A stretch of 64,000 nucleotides of DNA from Propionicimonas sp020161015 (GCF_964266745.1 NZ_CAXWGX010000012.1:124001-188000), one strand, 5' to 3'; positions 7,638-16,557 are shown, counted from the stretch's first letter. Notes: generated by a model from the sequence alone, not told the origin. Made by a program: numbers and translations.

Positions 7638-8165
7638 GTGACCAGCACCCCTCGCCGGCGACTCCTCGCCGGGCTGATCGACCTCGGCCTGATGCTGGCC
7701 TGGGCGCTGGTGGTGGGGGCCGCGGTCCTGGGACTGGCCGCAGGGGGCGCCCTGCGTGGCGTGGGGCCGCTGGGCCTCAACCTCGCCGGGATCGCGCTCG
7801 TCGTGCTGCCGTCCACGCTCGGGCTCACGCTGCTCGAGGGCGGGCGCTACGAGGCCACGCCGGGAAAGCTCGCGCACAACCTGCGGGTGCGGCGTGACCC
7901 GACGGGCGAGCGTCTGGGCTGGGGACGTTCGTTCCTGCGCAACCTCCTCAAGCTGGGGCTGCCGTGGACCCTGATCCACCTCGCGGTGGTGACCGCGATC
8001 GCCGGCGGCGGCGTGGCGGCGTGGCTCGGCGCGTTGCTCGGGGTGGCCGTGCCGGTGGCCTACGTCGTCTCCCTCCTGCGCGGCGACGGCCGGACGATCT
8101 ACGACCACCTCGCCCAGACGATGGTGATCAGCACCGAGCCGGGTCGCCGCTTCGCCGCCGACTGA
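7638..8165 (+). CDS. RDD family membrane protein
   Basis: This 175-residue integral membrane protein has three to four hydrophobic segments. The N-terminal RRRLLAGLIDLGLMLAWALV carries the defining R and D of RDD proteins, and the later LEGGRYEATPGKLAHNLRV matches the family loop, often written GxTPGK. The family is of uncertain function, with transport of small molecules or ions proposed for some members. The GTG start is preceded by a -10-like hexamer rather than a ribosome site. The gene precedes a DEAD-box helicase by 42 bp. Confidence 0.85.
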   Translation: MTSTPRRRLLAGLIDLGLMLAWALVVGAAVLGLAAGGALRGVGPLGLNLAGIALVVLPSTLGLTLLEGGRYEATPGKLAHNLRVRRDPTGERLGWGRSFLRNLLKLGLPWTLIHLAVVTAIAGGGVAAWLGALLGVAVPVAYVVSLLRGDGRTIYDHLAQTMVISTEPGRRFAAD

Positions 8166-8195
8166 CCCCGGCGGGCGTCCGTGCCCCGGCTGAAG

Positions 8196-8201
8196 TAGGC
8201 T
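8196..8201 (+). promoter_or_regulatory. -10 hexamer positioned for leaderless start of the first helicase
   Basis: TAGGCT is followed by exactly 6 nt (CAGGCG) and then GTG 8208. No purine-rich ribosome site lies between the upstream stop and this start, consistent with leaderless initiation. Confidence 0.55.
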
Positions 8202-8207
8202 CAGGCG

Positions 8208-9926
8208 GTGAGCGAGCAAGAGACCGGTCAGAGCCAGACCCAGTTCAGCGACCTCGGGCTCGACGCCCGCGTGCTGAAGGCGATCCGCGAGCTGGGGTAC
8301 GAGACCCCCACCGCCATCCAGGCGGCCACCATCCCGCCGCTGCTCGCCGGTCATGACGTGGTGGGCAGGGCGCAGACCGGCACCGGCAAGACCGCGGCGT
8401 TCGCTCTGCCGGTGCTGAACCAGCTCTCCCGCGCCCAGAAGGCGCCGGAGGCCCTCGTGCTGTGCCCCACCCGCGAGCTGGCGCTCCAGGTGTGCGAGGC
8501 GTTCGCCAGCTACAGCGCGCACCTGCCCGGCGTCCACGTGCTGCCGGTGTACGGCGGCCAGGGCTACGGCGTGCAGCTGAGCGCGCTGAAGCGGGGCGTC
8601 CACGTGGTCGTGGGCACGCCCGGACGGGTGATGGACCACCTCGAGAAGGGCACGCTCGACCTCACCGAGCTGCGGTTCCTCGTGCTCGACGAGGCGGACG
8701 AGATGCTGAAGATGGGTTTCGCGGAGGACGTGGAGACGATCCTCGCCGACACCCCGGCGGACAAGCAGGTCGCGCTGTTCTCCGCGACCATGCCCGCGCC
8801 GATCCGCAAGATCGCCAAGCGGTACCTTACCGATCCCGTCGAGGTGCACATCAAGGGCCGCACCAGCACGGTCGCGACCACCACCCAGCGGTACCTGAAG
8901 GTCTCCTACAGCCAGAAGCTGGACGCGCTGACGCGGATCCTCGAGGTGGAGAACTTCGAGGCGATGATCATCTTCGCCCGCACCAAACAGGAGACCGAGC
9001 AGCTGGCGGAGCGGCTCCGCGCGCGGGGCTTCGCCGCGACCGCGCTCAACGGCGACGTCGCGCAGGCGCAGCGCGAGCGCATCATCAACCAGCTCAAGGA
9101 CGGGAAGCTCGACATCCTCGTCGCCACGGACGTGGCCGCGCGCGGGCTGGACGTCGACCGGATCACGCACGTCGTGAACTACGACATCCCCACCGACACC
9201 GAGTCCTACGTGCACCGGATCGGCCGGACGGGCCGCGCGGGGCGCAGCGGCGACGCGATCTCGTTCGTCACCCCGAAGGAGTTCCGCCTGCTGCACGCCA
9301 TCGAGAAGGCGACCCGGCAGGAGATCGCCCCGATGCCGCTGCCGACCATCGACGACGTGAACAGCTCCCGGCTGAGCAAGTTCGACGACGCCATCACCGA
9401 GGCCCTCGGCTCCGGCTCGGTCGACACCTTCCGCGACATCGTGAGCCACTACGTGCGCGAGCACGACGTCCCCGAGGTGGACGTCGCCGCCGCGCTGGCG
9501 ATCGTCCTCCAGGGCGACGTCCCGCTCCTGCTGGAAGAGGTGCCCGAGACCCGCGCCCCGAGGGAGCGCTCGGCGCAGGGCCCGTCCGGCGCGCCGCGCC
9601 CGGCACGGTCACGGGGGCAGTCCGAGCTGGCCACCTACCGGATCAACGTGGGCAAGCGGCACCGGGTGCTGCCCCGCCAGATCGTCGGTGCGATCGCCAA
9701 CGAGGGCGGCCTGGACCGCGACGACTTCGGCCACATCGACATCCGGCTCGACCACTCGCTGGTCGAGCTGCCCGCCACGCTGTCGCCGGACACCTGGTCG
9801 GCGCTGGCCGGCACCCGGATCTCCGGCAAGCTCATCGAGCTGCAGCGTGCGGACGGCGCCGGCGCCGCGCGTGACCGGGGGCGCGGCGCGCGCGGCCCCC
9901 GCGACGACCGCCAGCCCCGGCGCTGA
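8208..9926 (+). CDS. DEAD-box ATP-dependent RNA helicase with DbpA-type RNA-binding domain
   Basis: This 572-residue helicase of the DeaD/CsdA type unwinds RNA in ribosome assembly, cold adaptation or mRNA decay. In order it has a Q motif (GYETPTAIQ), motif I AQTGTGKT, PTRELALQ, motif II VLDEADEM, motif III SAT, motif V ATDVAARGLDVDR and motif VI HRIGRTGRAGRSG. A DbpA-like RNA-binding domain lies near residues 475-555 (YRINVGKRHRVLPRQIVGAI). The Arg/Gly-rich tail ends in DDRQPRR. A second helicase gene starts 7 bp after its stop. Confidence 0.93.
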   Translation: MSEQETGQSQTQFSDLGLDARVLKAIRELGYETPTAIQAATIPPLLAGHDVVGRAQTGTGKTAAFALPVLNQLSRAQKAPEALVLCPTRELALQVCEAFASYSAHLPGVHVLPVYGGQGYGVQLSALKRGVHVVVGTPGRVMDHLEKGTLDLTELRFLVLDEADEMLKMGFAEDVETILADTPADKQVALFSATMPAPIRKIAKRYLTDPVEVHIKGRTSTVATTTQRYLKVSYSQKLDALTRILEVENFEAMIIFARTKQETEQLAERLRARGFAATALNGDVAQAQRERIINQLKDGKLDILVATDVAARGLDVDRITHVVNYDIPTDTESYVHRIGRTGRAGRSGDAISFVTPKEFRLLHAIEKATRQEIAPMPLPTIDDVNSSRLSKFDDAITEALGSGSVDTFRDIVSHYVREHDVPEVDVAAALAIVLQGDVPLLLEEVPETRAPRERSAQGPSGAPRPARSRGQSELATYRINVGKRHRVLPRQIVGAIANEGGLDRDDFGHIDIRLDHSLVELPATLSPDTWSALAGTRISGKLIELQRADGAGAARDRGRGARGPRDDRQPRR

Positions 9927-9933
9927 CGCGCCC

Positions 9934-11184
9934 GTGACGACCTTCGCCGGGCTGGGCCTGCCACAGGACCTCGTCACGGCGCTGGCGCGCCACGACATCA
10001 CCACCCCGTTCGGCATCCAGTCGGCCACCCTGCCGGACTCCCTCGCCGGCCGGGACGTGCTCGGCCGCGCCCCGACAGGCTCGGGCAAGACCGTGGCGTT
10101 CGCCCTGCCGCTGGTCGTCCGGCTCGCCGCCGCCGGGCGCTCCCGGCGCGGCGGACGCCCCGGCGGGCTGGTGCTCGTGCCCACGCGCGAGCTCGCCGTG
10201 CAGGTGGAGCGGACGGTGTCCTTCCTCGCGCGGGCTGCCGGACTGCGCACCATGACGGTCCACGGCGGGGTGGGCTACGCCGGGCAGCTGAAGCGCCTGG
10301 CTTCCGGTGTGGACGTGGTGATCGCCACGCCCGGACGGCTGGAGGACCTCGTCGCCCAGGGGGCGTGCAGCCTCGCCGATGTGCGGGTGACCGTGCTCGA
10401 TGAGGCGGACCTGATGGCCGACATGGGCTTCCTTCCGCCGGTCCGGCGCCTGCTCGACCTGACCCCGCGGGGGCAGAGGCTGCTGTTCTCCGCCACCCTC
10501 GACGGCGACGTGGACCGGCTCGTCGCCGACTACCTGCACGACCCGGTGACCCACGTCACCGGCGCCGATGCCGGCGAGCCGGAGCACCTGGTCTTCCTCG
10601 TGACGCTCCAGAACCGGGCGGAGGTGCTCGCCGAGCTCGTCTCCGGGGCGGGCCGCAGCCTGGTGTTCGCGCGCACCAAGCACGGGGCGGCGCGGATCGC
10701 CGCCCAGCTGGCGGCGGCCGGCGTCCCCGCTGCGGAACTCCACGGCGACCTCGGCCAGGGCGCCCGCCAGCGCAACCTCGCCGCCTTCTCCGGGGGACGC
10801 GTGCGCGTGCTCGTCGCGACCGACGTGGCCGCCCGCGGCATCCACGTCGACGACGTCGCGCTGGTGGTCCACGCCGACCCTCCCGCGGAGGCGAAGTCGT
10901 TCCTCCACCGGTCGGGACGCACCGCCCGGGCCGGCGCGGGCGGGATCGTGGTGACGCTGTGCCAGCGCGACCAGAACCGCAGGGTGAAGGCGCTGCTCGC
11001 CGCCGCCGGCATCACCCCCGCCCGGCGTGAGGTCGTCGAGCCCGGCTCGCCGCTGATCGACCAGGTGCGGGGCCCGTGGGCACCGCCGCCCGCCCCCGAG
11101 CCCGAGCGCCACTTCGCGCCGAAGCGTCGCCCAGCCCCCCGCGGCACCGGCCCGCGGCGCCCGTCTTCGCGCACGGGCAGGTAA
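9934..11184 (+). CDS. DEAD-box ATP-dependent RNA helicase, minimal (RhlE-like)
   Basis: This 416-residue second helicase has a core but no DbpA domain. Motifs visible are TTPFGIQSATLPD (Q motif), APTGSGKTVAFALP, PTRELAVQ, VLDEADLMADMGF, FSATLDGD, VATDVAARGIHV and HRSGRTARAG. The tail is Pro/Arg/Lys-rich and basic, suited to non-specific RNA binding. The GTG at 9934 was chosen because the core begins directly after it; the frame is open upstream only inside the previous gene. It is probably co-transcribed with the first helicase. Confidence 0.9.
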   Translation: MTTFAGLGLPQDLVTALARHDITTPFGIQSATLPDSLAGRDVLGRAPTGSGKTVAFALPLVVRLAAAGRSRRGGRPGGLVLVPTRELAVQVERTVSFLARAAGLRTMTVHGGVGYAGQLKRLASGVDVVIATPGRLEDLVAQGACSLADVRVTVLDEADLMADMGFLPPVRRLLDLTPRGQRLLFSATLDGDVDRLVADYLHDPVTHVTGADAGEPEHLVFLVTLQNRAEVLAELVSGAGRSLVFARTKHGAARIAAQLAAAGVPAAELHGDLGQGARQRNLAAFSGGRVRVLVATDVAARGIHVDDVALVVHADPPAEAKSFLHRSGRTARAGAGGIVVTLCQRDQNRRVKALLAAAGITPARREVVEPGSPLIDQVRGPWAPPPAPEPERHFAPKRRPAPRGTGPRRPSSRTGR

Positions 11185-11245
11185 CGCACGGGTTTCGACA
11201 CCCGCCTGAAACAATCCGGGGTACCCGCCTGTTACACGTCCGTCC

Positions 11246-11251
11246 TAGCCT
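11246..11251 (+). promoter_or_regulatory. -10 hexamer before the ATP-grasp operon
   Basis: TAGCCT lies 7 nt before the GTG at 11259. This is close to the leaderless spacing seen elsewhere in the window and there is no ribosome site. It would drive the three-gene ATP-grasp/alpha-E/transglutaminase operon. Confidence 0.45.
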
Positions 11252-11258
11252 GACCGGT

Positions 11259-12839
11259 GTGAGCCTGCTCTTCCGTGACTACGCCGGCACCCCGAAGGCG
11301 TTCGACGAGGTGGTGGGCGCCGAGGGCGTGCGGGTGGCGTACGGCTCGGTGCTGAGGCAACTGGCCAAGCTCGACGCCGAGGAGGTCCGTGCCCGCGCGG
11401 AGTACCTCAAGTCGACCTACCTCGACCAGGGAGTGACCTTCGACATCGGCGGGGAGGAACGCCCCTTTCCGCTCGACATCGTGCCGCGGGTGCTGCTCGC
11501 CGCGGAGTGGGCGGAGGTCGAGCAGGGTGTCGCGCAGCGCGTCCGTGCGCTCGAGGCCTTCCTCTCCGACGTCTACGGGGAGGGCCGGGTGTTCCGCGAC
11601 CGCGTGATCCCGCGCCGCGTCGTGGTGTCCTCACCCCACTACCACCGGGTGATGGCCGGGGTGCGGATGCCCAACGGCGTCCGCTGCCACGTGGCCGGCA
11701 TCGACCTGGTGCGTGACGAGGTCGGCCGGTTCCGCGTCCTGGAGGACAACGTCCGGGTGCCCTCCGGGGTGTCGTACGTGATGACGAACCGCAGGGCGAT
11801 GTTCTCCGCCCTGCCCGAGGTGACCAGCCGCCACCGGATCCGTCCGGTCGAGGGCTACCCGCTGCGCCTGCTCGCCGCGCTGCGCGCCGCGGCACCGAGC
11901 GGGGTCTCCGACCCGACCGTCGTGGTGCTCACCCCCGGCGTCTACAACTCGGCGTACTTCGAGCACGCGCTGCTGGCGCGGATGATGGGCGTCGAGCTCG
12001 TCGAGGGACGCGACCTGGTCTGCCACAACGGCCGGGTGTCGATCCGCACCACCCAGGGCCTGCGCCCGGTGCACGTGATCTACCGCCGGGTCGACGACGA
12101 GTTCATCGACCCCGCCTCCTTCCGCTCGGACTCGATGCTGGGCTGTGCGGGGCTGGTGACCGCCGCCCGCGCGGGCAACGTGACGATCGCCAACGCGATC
12201 GGCAACGGCGTTGCCGACGACAAGCTCGTCTACACCTACATCCCCGACCTGATCCGCTACTACCTGCACGAGGAGCCGAAGCTGGCCGGCGTCGACACGT
12301 GGCGGCTGGAGGACGCCGACCACCGCGAGGAGGTGCTCGACCGGCTGGCAGAACTCGTGCTCAAGCCCGTGGACGGCTCGGGCGGCAAGGGCATCGTGAT
12401 CGGCCCGCGCGCCAGCGCCAAGCAGCTGGACGCGCTCCGCGCGCGGATCCTGAAGGACCCGCGCGGCTGGATCGCCCAGCCCGTCGTCCAGCTGTCGACG
12501 GTGCCGACGATGATCGAGGGGAGGATGGCTCCCCGGCACGTCGACCTGCGGCCCTTCGCCGTCAACTCCGGCGACGAGGTCTACGTCCTCCCCGGCGGGC
12601 TCACCCGGGTCGCGCTTCCCGAGGGCGAGCTGATCGTGAATTCCAGCCAGGGCGGTGGGTCCAAGGACACGTGGGTACTGGCCAGCGACGGCGTACGGGG
12701 CAAGCGCCGCCGGCGCCGCGTGAGGGAGGCCATCGACGGTGTCCCGCAGGCCGACCTGGGTGAGGAGAAGGTGCAGCAGCAGCAGGCGCAGCAGCAACAG
12801 CAGGCAGGCCCGGTCGCGAAGGACGGTGCCCCGTGCTGA
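11259..12839 (+). CDS. Circularly permuted ATP-grasp protein (COG2308, DUF404/DUF407 type)
   Basis: This 526-residue protein belongs to the circularly permuted ATP-grasp family, predicted to form amide bonds (peptide ligase-like) but without a settled substrate. Visible blocks are FDEVVGAEGVRVAYGSVLRQ, RVLEDNVRVPSGVSYVMTNR, then NAIGNGVADDKLVYTYIPD and the Gly-rich KPVDGSGGKGIVIGP nucleotide loop. The C-terminus is unusual: a Gln-dominated tail (QQQQAQQQQQ-like, about residues 503-517). The GTG at 11259 gives the family N-terminus. It overlaps the alpha-E gene by 7 nt. Confidence 0.9.
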   Translation: MSLLFRDYAGTPKAFDEVVGAEGVRVAYGSVLRQLAKLDAEEVRARAEYLKSTYLDQGVTFDIGGEERPFPLDIVPRVLLAAEWAEVEQGVAQRVRALEAFLSDVYGEGRVFRDRVIPRRVVVSSPHYHRVMAGVRMPNGVRCHVAGIDLVRDEVGRFRVLEDNVRVPSGVSYVMTNRRAMFSALPEVTSRHRIRPVEGYPLRLLAALRAAAPSGVSDPTVVVLTPGVYNSAYFEHALLARMMGVELVEGRDLVCHNGRVSIRTTQGLRPVHVIYRRVDDEFIDPASFRSDSMLGCAGLVTAARAGNVTIANAIGNGVADDKLVYTYIPDLIRYYLHEEPKLAGVDTWRLEDADHREEVLDRLAELVLKPVDGSGGKGIVIGPRASAKQLDALRARILKDPRGWIAQPVVQLSTVPTMIEGRMAPRHVDLRPFAVNSGDEVYVLPGGLTRVALPEGELIVNSSQGGGSKDTWVLASDGVRGKRRRRRVREAIDGVPQADLGEEKVQQQQAQQQQQAGPVAKDGAPC

Positions 12840-13759
12840 GCCGGATCGCGGAGTCGCTGTTCTGGATCGGGCGCTACCTCGAGCGGGCCGAGGACACCAC
12901 GCGGATCGTCGAGGTGCACCTCCAGCTGCTGCTGGACGACCCGTCGGTCGACCAGGACGACGCGGCGCTGAACCTGCTGGCGGTCATGGGGGCCCCGGAC
13001 ACCGAGGCCGCCGACACCTCGGAGGTGCTCCGGCTGTTGTGCTACGACCCGCTGTCGGCGAGCTCGGTGGCCGCGGCGCTCGGCGGTGCCCGCGAGGCGG
13101 CGCGCAGGGCGCGCGAGACCGTCTCGATCGAGATGTGGGAGGCGATCAACACGACCTGGAACTCGGTGAAGGGCGGACGCCTCCAGCGGATGCGGCCCGC
13201 CTCGGCGTTCCGCCACGTCCGGGAGCGGTGCGCGGTCATCTCCGGCACCGCGGACCAGACGATGAGCCACGACGAGGGCTGGCACTTCCTCACGCTGGGC
13301 CGCAGCCTGGAGCGGGTCGACATGACCGCCCGGCTGATCTCGACGGCCCACGTCACCTCCGGCGCCCAGAGCGCGTGGAGCAACGTCCTGCGCGGGTGCG
13401 GTGCCCACCACGCGTTCGTGCGCACCTACGGGGGTGTGACCACCGACTCCGACGCGGCGGAGTTCCTGCTGCTGGACAGGCTCTTCCCGCGCTCCGTGGT
13501 GCACAACCTGGCCGCGGCGGAGGCCGCGCTGGCCGACCTCGACCACGCGGGCGGCCGCCGGGTCGGGTTCGACGACGAGGCCCGCCGGTTGCTGGGCACG
13601 GCGCGCGCGGCGCTGGAGTACCGTCCGCCCGCCCGGATCCTTGAGGACCTGCCCCAGCGCATGACCGACCTCCAGCGCACCTGCAACCGGGTGAGCGAGA
13701 CGGTCACCCAGCGGTACTTCAGCGGCGCGACCGCCGCCACGTGGAGCGGGGGCAAGTGA
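12833..13759 (+). CDS. Alpha-E domain-containing protein (COG2307, DUF403)
   Basis: This 308-residue, mostly helical protein of the alpha-E family is nearly always encoded beside a COG2308 ATP-grasp and a transglutaminase. Family landmarks are the N-terminus LSRIAESLFWIGRYLERAED, the central WEAINTTWN motif and LGRSLERVDMTARLI. The C-terminus ends with RYFSGATAATW. The reaction is unknown; partnership with the ATP-grasp enzyme is inferred from conserved neighbourhood. The GTG start lies inside the end of the upstream gene, and the stop overlaps the next ATG by one base (TGATG). Confidence 0.92.
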   Translation: MLSRIAESLFWIGRYLERAEDTTRIVEVHLQLLLDDPSVDQDDAALNLLAVMGAPDTEAADTSEVLRLLCYDPLSASSVAAALGGAREAARRARETVSIEMWEAINTTWNSVKGGRLQRMRPASAFRHVRERCAVISGTADQTMSHDEGWHFLTLGRSLERVDMTARLISTAHVTSGAQSAWSNVLRGCGAHHAFVRTYGGVTTDSDAAEFLLLDRLFPRSVVHNLAAAEAALADLDHAGGRRVGFDDEARRLLGTARAALEYRPPARILEDLPQRMTDLQRTCNRVSETVTQRYFSGATAATWSGGK

Positions 13760-14604
13760 TGGGACGCCAGCTGCGCATCGTCCACCACACCGGCTACCGG
13801 TACGCCGGGCTCGTCAGCGCGTCGCACAACGAGGCGCGGATGACGCCGCGCGCGACCAGGGAGCAGTACGTCCTGGCGACCCGCCTGGACATCAGCCCGG
13901 TGGCGTGGTCGCACTCGTTCGTCGACTACTGGGGCACGCCGGTGACCGCGTTCGAGATCGCCGAGCCCCACAAGCAGATGGACGTGGTCGCCACCAGTAC
14001 CGTCGATGTCGGCGACCGGCTCTCCGCCGGCCCCGGGGTGAGCTGGCGGGACCTGTCGGACCCGACGCTGTGCGACCAGCAGGTGGAGTTCCTGGGGATC
14101 TCCGAGCACGTGGAGTCGCCCTCGGAGCTGCGCCGGTACGCCGCGGACGCCGCACGGCGCGCCGAGCGCCCGGTCGACGCGGTGGAGGCGATCATCGGCC
14201 GCATCCGCGAGCGAGTGGCCTACGTGCCCGGCTCGACGGAGGTCAGCACCAGGGCCACCGGGGTGTGGGACGCGAGGGCCGGCGTCTGCCAGGACCTCGT
14301 CCACCTGAGCCTCGGCGCCCTGCGCAGCGTCGGCATCCCCGCCCGGTACGTCTCCGGCTACGTGATGCCCAGCGCGTCCGCCGTGGTGGGGGAGGCCCGG
14401 ACGGGGGAGTCGCACGCCTGGCTCCAGTACTGGGACGGCGCCTGGGTGGGCCTCGACCCGACCAACGACACCGCGCCCGGCGACTTCCACGTGGAGGTCG
14501 GCGTCGGCAGGGACTACTTCGACGTGACCCCGCTGAAGGGCGTCTACTCGGGCTCCCAGTCGTCGCGGCTCTTCGTCGAGGTGGAGATCACCGTCCTGGC
14601 GTGA
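13759..14604 (+). CDS. Transglutaminase-like cysteine protease family protein
   Basis: This 281-residue protein has an N-terminal bacterial transglutaminase-associated domain (HHTGYRYAGLVSASHNEARM) and a papain-like transglutaminase core. The catalytic Cys is in DARAGVCQDLVHLSLGALRS, His in ESHAWLQYWDG and Asp in GLDPTNDTAPG. Such proteins are third members of the ATP-grasp/alpha-E gene set and may cleave or cross-link the amide formed by it. That role is inference. The ATG at 13759 overlaps the upstream stop; a GTG 18 nt earlier is a less likely start. The 3' end overlaps the convergent FAD gene by 17 nt. Confidence 0.92.
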   Translation: MGRQLRIVHHTGYRYAGLVSASHNEARMTPRATREQYVLATRLDISPVAWSHSFVDYWGTPVTAFEIAEPHKQMDVVATSTVDVGDRLSAGPGVSWRDLSDPTLCDQQVEFLGISEHVESPSELRRYAADAARRAERPVDAVEAIIGRIRERVAYVPGSTEVSTRATGVWDARAGVCQDLVHLSLGALRSVGIPARYVSGYVMPSASAVVGEARTGESHAWLQYWDGAWVGLDPTNDTAPGDFHVEVGVGRDYFDVTPLKGVYSGSQSSRLFVEVEITVLA

Positions 14605-15691
14605 TCCGGTAGTCACGGTTGGTCGGACGGATGTCCTCGCCGGTCAGCTGCTCGTGCAGGCGGTAGGCGGCCAGGGCACCGGTGAGGAGCTGCGCCCAGG
14701 AGTCGGTGCCGCCGGGCGACCAGGGCGAGGCCACCACCACGCCCTCGCGGGCCGGCTGCAGGGGCGGCAGGTCGAGCAGCGTGCGCCACGACGTCCACCG
14801 CGGCCCGCCGCCGGGTGCCCTGCGGAGGTGCCGGGCCACGCGGAAGTCGGCCCGCTCGTGGGTCAGGTCGGCGTGGGTCGCCGGGTCGACCGTGCTCACG
14901 ACGGCGTCGGCGAGGAGCGACCCGGCCGTCGACTCCAGCCGGTGCCCGTCCCGGTCGGGACGGATCGCCAGCACCTCGACCCCGGTCCGCACCTCGACCC
15001 CACGGGTGCCCAGCCGCTCCAGGAGGAGGTCGAGCAGCACGCTCGCCGGCTGAGGCACACCCTCGGCGTCGACGACCTGCCAGCGACCGAACGTCCGTTC
15101 CAGGCCCAGCCGGTAGGCGTGCCACCCGGGCAGCCGGCGCGGGTCCTGCCCGAGCCGGGCCGCCACGTCGAGGACGAGCTCGGCCAGTTCCGGCACGCGC
15201 CGGGCGAGGTCATCGAGGCTGCGCCTGGGCACGAGCACGGCCCGGTCGGCCGCCCGCACCCGTCCGCTGAACTCCTCCTCCAGCCCGTATCGGCGCAGGA
15301 CCAGCCACGCGCCGTCGAGCTCGTCGAGCAGGTCCCGCCAGGACGCCGCCACCGGCTCGCCGTACGCGGCGGCGAGCGTGGTCCACTGGGCGCCGCGGTC
15401 GGTCGGCAGGTCCAGGATCGAGCCGTCCGCCAGCCGGTAGCGGCGCGGCGGGGCCGCGACGAGCTGGAGGTCGCGCCGCCGCAGGTCGGAGGCAAGGACG
15501 CGCCCGGACTTGCGGAACAGGTCGCGCCACGCGGCCGGCAGCGTGAGCACCGTCCCGCCCGGCTCGGTGGCCACCTCGACGCCGGCGCAGGGGGCCGCGT
15601 CGCGCTCGAGCACCACCACCTCGTGGCCGGCACGGGAGAGGCGGGCGGCCGCGGCGAGACCCGCGAGCCCGCCGCCGACGACGGCGATCAA
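14588..15691 (-). CDS. FAD-dependent oxidoreductase (phytoene desaturase/amine oxidase-like)
   Basis: This protein of about 367 residues begins with the dinucleotide-binding motif IAVVGGGLAGLAAAARLSRA and then VVVLERDAAPCAG, as in NAD(P)/FAD-binding desaturases and amine oxidases. The C-terminal half has VRTGVEVLAIRPDRDGHRL and ADAVVSTVDPATHADL, and ends with SPGGTDSWAQLLTGALAAYR, similar to the FAD-contacting end of crotenoid-type desaturases. It is shorter than true phytoene desaturases and its substrate is unknown. The TTG at 15691 overlaps the upstream stop by 4 nt and immediately precedes the Rossmann strand, so it is the likely start. Confidence 0.85.
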   Translation of the reverse strand: MIAVVGGGLAGLAAAARLSRAGHEVVVLERDAAPCAGVEVATEPGGTVLTLPAAWRDLFRKSGRVLASDLRRRDLQLVAAPPRRYRLADGSILDLPTDRGAQWTTLAAAYGEPVAASWRDLLDELDGAWLVLRRYGLEEEFSGRVRAADRAVLVPRRSLDDLARRVPELAELVLDVAARLGQDPRRLPGWHAYRLGLERTFGRWQVVDAEGVPQPASVLLDLLLERLGTRGVEVRTGVEVLAIRPDRDGHRLESTAGSLLADAVVSTVDPATHADLTHERADFRVARHLRRAPGGGPRWTSWRTLLDLPPLQPAREGVVVASPWSPGGTDSWAQLLTGALAAYRLHEQLTGEDIRPTNRDYRITPGR

Positions 15692-16269
15692 CTCCGGGCC
15701 AGCCAGGCCCGGAACGCGGTGAAGCCCCGGCGGATCTGGGCCAGCAGCAGCACGGCGAGGGTGAGGGTGAGGATCAGCAGGATCGCGGCGACGACGGCCG
15801 CCTGCACCGGGTAGGCGACGGCGAGGCCGACGACGGTGACCAGGGCCGCGTCCCCGGCGAGGGAGGCGCCGACGTTGCTGAGGGGCTCCGGGGAGGTGTT
15901 GACCGCGAGCCGGACGCCCGACTTCGCGACGTGGCTCAGGAGCGCGGCGACGCCGCCCAGCGCCCCCATCGTCATCGGCAGGAGGTCGCCGTTGGCGCCG
16001 GCGAGCAGCGCGCCGATCAGCGCGCCGGCGACCGGACGGATGAAGGTGGAGACCGCGTCCCAGGCGGAGTCGAGATAGGGCACCTTGTCGGCGAAGAACT
16101 CGACCAGGGCCAGCACCCCCATGATCACCAGGACGTCCGTGCGCTGGAACCCCTCGGGGATCCCTTCGACGTGGCCGAGACGGCCGATCATGCCGAGGAG
16201 GAACACCGTGGCGTACGCGTTGATGCCGCTCGCCCAGCCGCTGGCGAAGGTCATTGCCACGACGTCCAT
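15688..16269 (-). CDS. DUF4126 family membrane protein
   Basis: This 193-residue membrane protein has five to six hydrophobic stretches. It begins MDVVAMTFASGWASGINAYA and contains FFADKVPYLDSAWDAVSTFI and SPEPLSNVGASLAGDAA, which match the DUF4126 pattern. Function is unknown. The ATG at 16269 is preferred, with an internal ATG 15 nt later as an alternative. Its stop overlaps the TTG start of the FAD enzyme, so the two are probably co-expressed. Confidence 0.85.
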   Translation of the reverse strand: MDVVAMTFASGWASGINAYATVFLLGMIGRLGHVEGIPEGFQRTDVLVIMGVLALVEFFADKVPYLDSAWDAVSTFIRPVAGALIGALLAGANGDLLPMTMGALGGVAALLSHVAKSGVRLAVNTSPEPLSNVGASLAGDAALVTVVGLAVAYPVQAAVVAAILLILTLTLAVLLLAQIRRGFTAFRAWLARS

Positions 16270-16330
16270 GCCGGAATCGTAGCCGGGGCCCTTCCTGCGG
16301 CAAGGGGCGGGGGACGGTGGCGCGTGGGGG

Positions 16331-16385
16331 TTGACGCGGTGTCGGCGCGGGGGCCTATGATTGGAGCAATCGAATACCTGTTCGA
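16331..16385 (+). promoter_or_regulatory. SOS-type (LexA) promoter for HEPN-dinB
   Basis: The 16-bp sequence at 16370-16385, TCGAATACCTGTTCGA, differs from the actinobacterial LexA consensus (TCGAAC-N4-GTTCGA) at one base. It lies just after a promoter-like pair, TTGACG 16331-16336 and TATGAT 16356-16361 (19-bp spacing), where a bound repressor would block the transcription start. It points rightward to the HEPN gene and dinB after a leader of about 190 nt. Confidence 0.8.
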
Positions 16386-16557
16386 TAACGCGAGTGGGGG
16401 AAGCTCGCCCCGGGTCGTCACGGCGGCCCGGCCGGCCCCGGTGCCGACAGTTCCCGCGTGCCTCCCGGGGTGGACTCGACCCCCGCTCCGGGACGGCTCG
16501 CGGGGCGTCCGTGCCGGGGTCGCTCATGCCCGGTGACAAGGGGTGGAAGGAGGACGG

